A stretch of 64,000 nt of DNA from Atrina japonica (lineage: Eukaryota; Mollusca; Bivalvia; Pterioida; Pinnidae). Positions within the stretch are counted from its first letter, which is position 1; each line of letters opens with the position of its first letter. Of this stretch, positions 40,873 through 64,000 are shown in pieces. The translations under genes and the position numbers were made by a program. Where the stretch lies: positions 62,001-126,000 of the forward strand of contig BROG01000486.1 in the NCBI GenBank assembly GCA_030159075.1. The letters run 5' to 3'. The notes under the pieces are model-generated. The model was not told the DNA's origin and ran no database searches. It worked only from the letters and a program-made list of their open reading frames with translations.

Positions 40873-41165
40873 GTCCCCCTCTCAGAGATATTAGGTAGTA
40901 TTCTGGATCACGACCACAGACAGTGACTACGTTTCACCAATCATGCTTTTCACCGAACTTGACTTCATCACTTGACCTTTTTACCGAATTCATAGAACTG
41001 GAAGGATTTCCATGGGGCATTGCGGCGGGTGTGGCATGCCAGCGGAGGACGCGGACTCCTTCCGGACACCTGGTCTTATCCCGTTTGGGATTCGTGGTTG
41101 TTCTTTATGTTGTGACCATTTGCACATCTGGTTCGTCGTGTTATAATGGACTTTTTGATTATTGA
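40873..41165 (+). repeat. Dispersed repeat family R4, copy 2
   Basis: Inverted relative of 694-1013. Its frame 40923-41165 (80 codons, with GVACQRRTRTPSGHLVLSRL) is better preserved than in copy 1, where the same region lies in a 73-codon - frame. The conservation reflects shared repeat origin, and I do not annotate a gene. Confidence 0.65.
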
Positions 41166-42489
41166 TCCGTACTTCTTCGGTTTTACTTCTTTGATGCCAC
41201 CGACATGACATTAGCTCTATGGACATTTTGTTCTGATGAGCTTATAGCGTCATCGGAGTAGCTCATAAGACCATACATGAATTAGAAGTTGTTGGGCACT
41301 ATAGGAGTTGTTATACTGTGTACATAATAAAGAATGTGGACATAGTTCTCTTGCACTTTTTATGAACGCTTCACCCCTAAATATACACAAATGCTAGTCC
41401 CTAAATATATAACTGACCAGTCCATTTTGGTGGATTAAGATCACTCATAGTGGTAAAACAGCTACAACAGGTGATGCGTTACAATCCAGATCTGGATTGC
41501 CATTAGACACTTCAACTCAGACAATGACTACAGGAACAGTTTAAAAGCGTTGAAAGTGAAAGTACATGTAACCACTCTTTTCAGATGATACCGACGAAAA
41601 TATTTCATGTAGGGCAATGTCAAGAAAGAGAACCCACAACACAAATGGATAAATCCGTAGAAGTAGCCCAAAATCATGACAATTCTATATTGATCTACAA
41701 CAGGTGATTTCTTTACTTTCGGATAAATATTTTGAAAGAGGTAGAACACTAATACAGCAAACCAAAGAAATGATCCAATCTATCAACATATAGTGGAATA
41801 AATTCTCCATAATATTATATTTCAGACCCATGAAAATTTGTGCATTCGGAACTAAGATTTTTAATAGGAGCACTTCAGACTAAGTCATATCCCTTTGTTT
41901 TTCAAGGTATGCATGTATATGTACGAAAACCAAACCAACTGTATCAATTACATCAAAAATAATATCATCATTTGACGTTTGTTTACATAAATTTACACAA
42001 GAGAAAAAAAGATGACAAACACATAAACCCTTTACTTTTTATTAACTGTAAAGAATATTTTAAACAGATATCATATAGGTGGTTCTTTATTTGATAGAAT
42101 TAATACTGAATGAGATATTCTTGGAGGTGTGGTGTATACAGATCAGACAGTTCATGAACTGGTCATTTTAATGTGAACAAGTGATTAGCGAATACTTTCC
42201 ATTCAGTTGGTACATGTATATCTAAAATACTCCAGGGACGGTCAAATATTGTTTTGTGACATATCAGACTAAAGTTGCCAAGGAACTGACAGCACAGCCT
42301 GATATGAGTCCATCCAAAACATTTGATCCCTTTCATTCCCAAGTACCCAAATGGTATATTCTATCTTCTACTAATTTGGACCAGTCTCCTATGGTCTATA
42401 GTGATGGAAGAGTTAATCTTTCAGAATATAAGATATGCCGAATCTGAAATACTAATTGTCAGCAATAAGGATGCATGGCGGTCTATATC
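41166..42489. other. Intergenic, no gene seen
   Basis: No array, splice pattern or RNA gene can be supported. Confidence 0.4.
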
Positions 42490-42625
42490 TTACAATAAGC
42501 ACGTCCCCATAAGCGCCCATCTCCCCTTTTCACACATGATCAAATATCTTTTCTAGCCGGTTCACAAGGCGATGGGGACAGAAAAAACGTAAATAATAGT
42601 TTAACTCTCGCCTCATGCAACACAA
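42490..42625 (+). repeat. Dispersed repeat family R5, copy 2
   Basis: CACACATGATCAAATATCTT, CTAGCCGGTTCACAAGGCGA and ACACAAGAATGTCGATAAAT match 33308-33475. Confidence 0.65.
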
Positions 42626-42814
42626 GAATGTCGATAAATGTCAACTGTATTAACTACAACAACTTTACCACCGTACCTTGTAACAAATGAACTTCTTTAT
42701 GTCATTTTTACTATTCAATTAGTCTCAATAAGCGCCCGCTACTTTTTCCTATTTTTGTAGTGCCTCGGGCTTCTATTGGGTTGAATATAGTACTTGATAT
42801 TGAACCTCATTAGA

Positions 42815-42940
42815 ACTCCACCACATGGTCATATCACTACTCCAACAAATATAGAAACTCCACCACATTATCATATAGCTACTCCAACAGATACAGAAAC
42901 TCCACCACATGGTCATATAGCTACTCCAACAAATACAGAA
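42815..42940 (+). repeat. 42-bp tandem repeat, three copies
   Basis: Units start at 42815, 42857 and 42899: ACTCCACCACATGGTCATAT then AGCTACTCCAACAAATACAG and AA. Confidence 0.92.
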
Positions 42941-43759
42941 ATCCAGAACAGGCTGATTTTATGATGATCTCAGAATATAATATAGATCAATAACAATTCA
43001 TTGCTATTCATTCTTTCACAATATGTAACGTTTTTAGATTAGCTTAAAACACGTTTCTTTGTTTTAGATATGTGAACCAGACTCATTTTAAATACTCATA
43101 CGACCTCCTCTTCACACACATCTCCGTCCAAATTACAAGTCTAACTCCATCAATTTCCAAATCAATCAATACTGATACAACTCAGACATTACAACATCAT
43201 ATTTCAGTCACAAAATAAACAACTTTTACAACATTCTTTCATACAACATGTCTCGTTCACATTCTGAACTAAATCTCATCAATTTCAAACCATTGTCATT
43301 CAAAAAATTCATAAACTATATGATTGCAAATTCTTTTCTTGGAAAATAAGAATCATTTTAAGAAATCCCCACTATAGGGCACTACTTATTTCAAAATGAG
43401 AAAGAACAATACTTATTTGAAATAACAGGGGGAAAATAAGAGGACAAAAGGGACCATCTTGTTAACAGTACTCCAATGATTTTCAATTAAACTACCTTGA
43501 TAATAAGAATAATTCATAATAATTACATTCTATTTACCTTTAATAATGAATGATTAAAATGATGAACAACAATATACTAGTGATTTACTAGAAAAACTGA
43601 CAAATGTTTTCAAAATGTGTCACTATTGATCTACTAACTGGTAACTATATTCAAATTATGCGTAGAATACTATAAATCTATATATCAAGGACCAATGCAG
43701 TTATAAGTCATCAATATACTTCACAAAATTGTAAATGTGTAGCTATGTCTCTTGGCTGT

Positions 43760-44040
43760 TTGTTTTGCATTTGTTCATTTTCCAAACTCTCTTAACTCTA
43801 AAGAACTAATGTATACATTGAAATTTTCACCCCCAGTTATTTTTGCACTTTTACAACAGAAAACATATTCACTCCATATTAAATTCACCTTAAATAAACA
43901 GTCTCACGGATCACATGTATGTATATCTAATTATTTAGCTTGAAAATTTCAATTTCATTTTAAATTCACCCTCTCATAATATAAAAAATGTCAAAAATTA
44001 AACAGAAATGAAATTTTCAGGTATACAGTATTTCTTGTTC
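43760..44040. repeat. Dispersed repeat family R6, copy 1
   Basis: CAGTTATTTTTGCACTTTTA, CAGAAAACATATTCA, CATTTTAAATTCACCCTCTC and ATTAAACAGAAATGA correspond to the order seen at 50955-51150 (GGTTATTTTTGCCC, CAGAAAACATGTTCA, CATTTTAAATTCACCATTTC, ATTAAACGGGATTGA). Non-coding, probably a MITE-type family. Confidence 0.6.
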
Positions 44041-44805
44041 TATTTGATTTTATTGATGAATATACATAATTAATATAAAATATAATATTTGTATTTCAAT
44101 AACTTCAGAATGAAGCATACCTGAAATTGTCCGGTTTTCCTTGGTTGTTTTATCTATTAAGGGTTTGGATTCAATTTAACACACAAGTTAGGAACAAAAA
44201 GTATAAGCATACCTGCAATTGTCTGTTTTTCTTTTTTGTTTTATTCATTAACGATTTGGATTCAATTTCACAAACAATTTAGAGACAAAGTCTATATTTT
44301 TATGATGTACTCTGTACAATATATCATATCATGAAAATTATGAACACCATTTGATTACCTCCATGACGCAGTTTATAATCAACATTATACCCCTGATTAA
44401 ATAGGCTTACATTTTTATATTAATATATACCAAACATGAATTGCTAAATTACAAAAGAATGATATTGTTTTAGTTAAGTTATTTAAATGTTACTTAATGA
44501 ATATTAAGGAAGAGAATCTGCTGTGATTATTTTAACTCCCTGACCCCTGTAGCCATATTTGGACTCATCCATTTCAAAGAATGGTAACTGGTCCACTGTC
44601 AGAATTCAGGAGTGTATAATTTAGAATCCAAATATCAAAATGATTTTACTTTCAATATTAGCTGGTTCACCCCTGAATTTTCACCGTCTTGTTCCAGTTA
44701 CTGATTCGGGTGAGTCTAAATGTGACCACAGGGGCTAACGAGTTGATGACTGCAAAATTTACATGACTAAAATTAATTATCATTTTTTAGTTTATATTCA
44801 TATTA
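44041..44805. other. Intergenic, no gene seen
   Basis: Two loosely related segments around 44105-44180 and 44200-44290 (CATACCTGAAATTGTC / CATACCTGCAATTGTC, then GGTTTGGATTCAATTT / GATTTGGATTCAATTT) form a diverged tandem duplication of about 100 bp. Confidence 0.5.
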
Positions 44806-44960
44806 CGCCACACTCGACAATCTTTCAACCATATGTTGGCAGTCACTTTTTAATGGTGGAGGAAAAGAACCTAGTTACTTTCTGCGAAGAGATCACCGGC
44901 CTTCTGCTAGTAAACTGGCAAACTTCCCCACAAAATCAGCTTAGGTACCAGAGGGATTCA
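44806..44960 (+). repeat. Dispersed repeat family R1, copy
   Basis: ATTACGCCACACTCGACAAT, CATATGTTGGCAGTCAC, TTTAATGGTGGAGGAAAAGA and CCACAAAATCAGCTTAGG match R1. Confidence 0.75.
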
Positions 44961-45007
44961 TTTATTTGTTATCAGAATTTGGAGTCAAAATGGACAGAGA
45001 CATAAAA

Positions 45008-45140
45008 CATCTCAGATACCAAAGTATAAATCTTTAGGATGTCCAGGACACAGATACAAATTCTGGCAAAAATGGACAAACAAGGACCTCTGGAATCCAA
45101 GACCACTGTGAGTCCACAGTCAAGTCCAAATGTAATACGG
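45008..45140 (-). repeat. Dispersed repeat family R2, inverted copy
   Basis: CATCTCAGATACCAAAGTAT, AGGATGTCCAGGACACAGAT and GTGAGTCCACAGTCAAGTCC are the reverse complement of R2. Confidence 0.72.
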
Positions 45141-47028
45141 GAGGAACGAATCCTTGTCACAATTGGCAACCACCAACGAAAAGGCAACTCTACATTTCAC
45201 CCAGTGCAAAAAGAATAATCGCAAACTGTTATACTGGCCTTAAAATTTGTGGAACGTTGACATCAAACATGGTTTTCAATATCCCTGTGTCAATAATTTG
45301 TAAGTGAGTAGTTTACATCTGTATATGAAATGTTCATATGTTGTACACGCCCTGGCATATCGGATCATTTGTGAAATATAAACGCCATATGCGGGTGACT
45401 TTGGGATTTTACTACTTAAATGTGGAAAGTTTATGATGGGAAAGCCGAAATCATTGCGTTTGTCGTATAGCTTAGTTTCCAATTTCCCGTCTGTGTCTAT
45501 AGTAAGTAAGAAACTGACATTCTACACCAAACTCATCAATCAAGAGACAAACTATATATAAGGTTCAGTAAATAGTATTTTGCAAGTTATTTCCCTTTAG
45601 CGACCATATTGGAAGGTAACATACATATTATTGTTTACAAATCAACCGAATATCAGTAACTGTAGTAAAAATTATTTGGAAAATAATCTTGTTTGGAAAT
45701 ACATACTACAGGACTTAATCAATCTCTACAATTGATGATGATAAAATTCTAACATCCCTTTCACCAATATCATGTAATTCTATTTAGCTTCTTAAATAAA
45801 TTGAGCAACCAGTGATATATGATTGGCAAGGGGAATTAAATTTGCAACTTTGTGCTGTGTGTAAATTATCTAAAAGAACACATGTTAAGTAGACGGAGAT
45901 TTAAAATACTTAACTAATCAATACACAGGAATGTTTTATATGTTAGCCTGAATGTCAATACCAAAAAAAATGGCTATGAATACCTTGTACTGAAGATCCG
46001 AAACAATGCAAACGAATACAATATTTATCATCTATACCGAGACCGGGTAACAGCCCCATTCACAACTCCTCTATAAATGTACTATATTGACATGGCATGA
46101 TTCTAGTTGGATTTAAACTTTAATTGAAATAAAACAACAACACATTTTCTACTATTGCCTCCAAATCAGGCTTTCTTAACAATATCATATGCTTGAACCT
46201 CTAATTGCTAATTGTTTTACGATAAGGAAAGGTGGTTAAAAATGAAAAGTATCAAAGTATCTGACTATATAGATAGTGTAATGTGCCATACAGGATGCTT
46301 AAGTGATACGCAGGCTATATTTCAGGGTTCATAACACTTGGAGAAGTGTAGGATTATAAGTTTTGCCATTCATGGTCGATGCAGGGTTCACAACACTTGA
46401 AGAAGTAAAAGATCATAATGCCTTTTCCATTGGCCATGTCACCAAAAGGCTGTGGCCAAATTTATGGAAACTTCCAAAACAAATTGAGTATTTATATGAA
46501 AACTTAAAAAAAAAAGTATACTTATCTATTACATCTTTGTGTAATTGTCTAAAAGTGGGATAATACCCCCTCTGAAGGTAAAAGTGGAGTGAAACATTTA
46601 TATTTCCATTTAAAATAGTTTGATTTTCATAAATAGACAATATTTTCACAGAATCTTAGCTACTGATATGCATTTTTTTTTTACATTTTTTACGGTAGAT
46701 CACAGCTAAATGGTAAACTGAATTAATCTAACTTATTTCCTGGTCTAATTCATTGTCCTCATTTCTAGTCAGTTTATGATGAAATATATATCCGATATTG
46801 ACAAGTTTTACATTTGCTTGTGTAATGAATTATTTATACTTTTCTGTGAGCTGAATATAACTACAGAAAAAACCAACATCATGAAGTGAGCTTTGATTTG
46901 TTCATTGATTTCTGTGATATGAGTCACATTAAGGTACACATAAAACAAATGCATCTAAAAAAAAAATATTAGTAAATACAATTGTAATACATTAAAAAAC
47001 AGAATAACTATCACAAAAATGGCTATAA
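45141..47028. other. Downstream region of the cysteine string protein gene
   Basis: This contains the 3'UTR of the - strand gene (its stop is at 47029-47031). I could not assign a definite AATAAA on the - strand within the first kilobase, so the transcript end is not fixed. No other gene is supported. Confidence 0.4.
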
Positions 47029-63517
<16,489 letters not shown>

Positions 63518-63563
63518 CTGTAAAAATATGTATAACATTATACACTGATATACATGAACAATG

Positions 63564-63771
63564 CAAACTTGCCAAGTCTCCCCATAAATACTTATAGGGA
63601 GACTCCCTATTTTTAATGTCAAATTTTGATAATGTCTCCAAGAAAAATGCATATCTCCCTCATGAAAAAATTAAGTTTTCCTATTAATTCTTATTAAAAT
63701 TTAGAGTTTTAGAGCTCCCCCTTGAGATTGAAAAATCTCCCCATGAAAAATTTTCAAGGTTGGCAAGTCTG
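63564..63771 (+). mobile_element. MITE with AACTTGCCAAG / TTGGCAAGTCTG ends
   Basis: About 208 bp. Left CAAACTTGCCAAGTCTCCCC, right AAGGTTGGCAAGTCTG. Inside are repeated GGGAG/CTCCC and TCTCCCCATGAAAAAT blocks. It lies in the intron immediately upstream (transcript sense) of the first visible DNAJC5 exon, about 45 bp from its acceptor. Confidence 0.65.
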
Positions 63772-64000
63772 CCAGTGTAGCTAATGATACATGTAAACCA
63801 AAACTTAATTGACTTACAAGGATATCAGATTTCATAAACTAATTAACACAGTGTAACTTCAGAAAACAGATCCTTCTAGAAGCCAATCATCTTTAAAACC
63901 TGGAGATTTTCCCCTTGTTTCATATAAAACATAACTTCTGAATACCAATCCTTCTAAATTCTTAATGCCAGAACAATTATACTATGACAAAAATGTTGCA
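63772..64000. other. DNAJC5 intron reaching the window edge
   Basis: No exon seen. The DNAJC5 start exon must lie to the right of the window. Confidence 0.5.

Noticed and set aside
40923..41165. 80-codon frame as a small gene
   Set aside because: Lies in dispersed repeat R4, with an inverted relative at 694-1013.

Overview
The window looks like a stretch of an invertebrate metazoan nuclear genome, most likely a bivalve mollusc. Reasons: AT-rich DNA, small exons with GT-AG splice sites in kilobase introns, very dense microsatellites and minisatellites, and many short inverted-repeat elements of a kind common in bivalves. The species is an inference. I see no rRNA, tRNA, CRISPR or prokaryotic gene.

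Two protein-coding genes can be supported exon by exon. On the + strand (about 16.5-32.9 kb) is an ETS-domain transcription factor with an ESE (ELF3/ELF5/EHF)-like DNA-binding domain. Its six coding exons (16507-16530, 18206-18359, 24998-25201, 26586-26870, 30103-30301, 31934-32051) join in one frame to 327 codons plus stop. On the - strand (63517 down to 47029) is the 3' part of a cysteine string protein gene (DNAJC5 type). Its five exons encode a J domain with HPD, the conserved linker, a 13-cysteine string and the C-terminal tail; the 5' exon lies beyond the right edge. The two genes converge, separated by about 14 kb of repeat-rich intergenic DNA, and nothing suggests they work together.

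Layout: 1-16.4 kb is non-genic, with a TTAA-flanked inverted-repeat transposon, a 33-bp minisatellite enclosed by terminal inverted repeats (3.4-5.4 kb), a 38-bp minisatellite rich in AAGTGAAAGTG (12.8-14.2 kb) and a 44-bp repeat that presents CACGTG six times (15.3-15.6 kb). 16.5-32.9 kb is the ETS gene; its intron 2 holds a 1.65-kb 33-bp minisatellite and a 12-copy array of a transposon end, and its intron 4 holds a 195-bp TG tract just before the ETS-domain exon. 33-47 kb is intergenic, with a second, inverted copy of the TTAA transposon and several dispersed repeats. 47-63.5 kb is the cysteine string protein gene, whose introns carry three more minisatellites and many MITEs.

The most notable pattern is the coupling of minisatellites to MITE terminal repeats: three separate arrays (3.4-5.4, 21.9-22.9 and 60.0-60.9 kb) are enclosed by, or built from, the inverted ends of short DNA transposons. 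The most notable protein feature is the ETS factor: it keeps the core ETS fold but departs from the usual RYYY motif and wing, and has no recognisable PNT domain.
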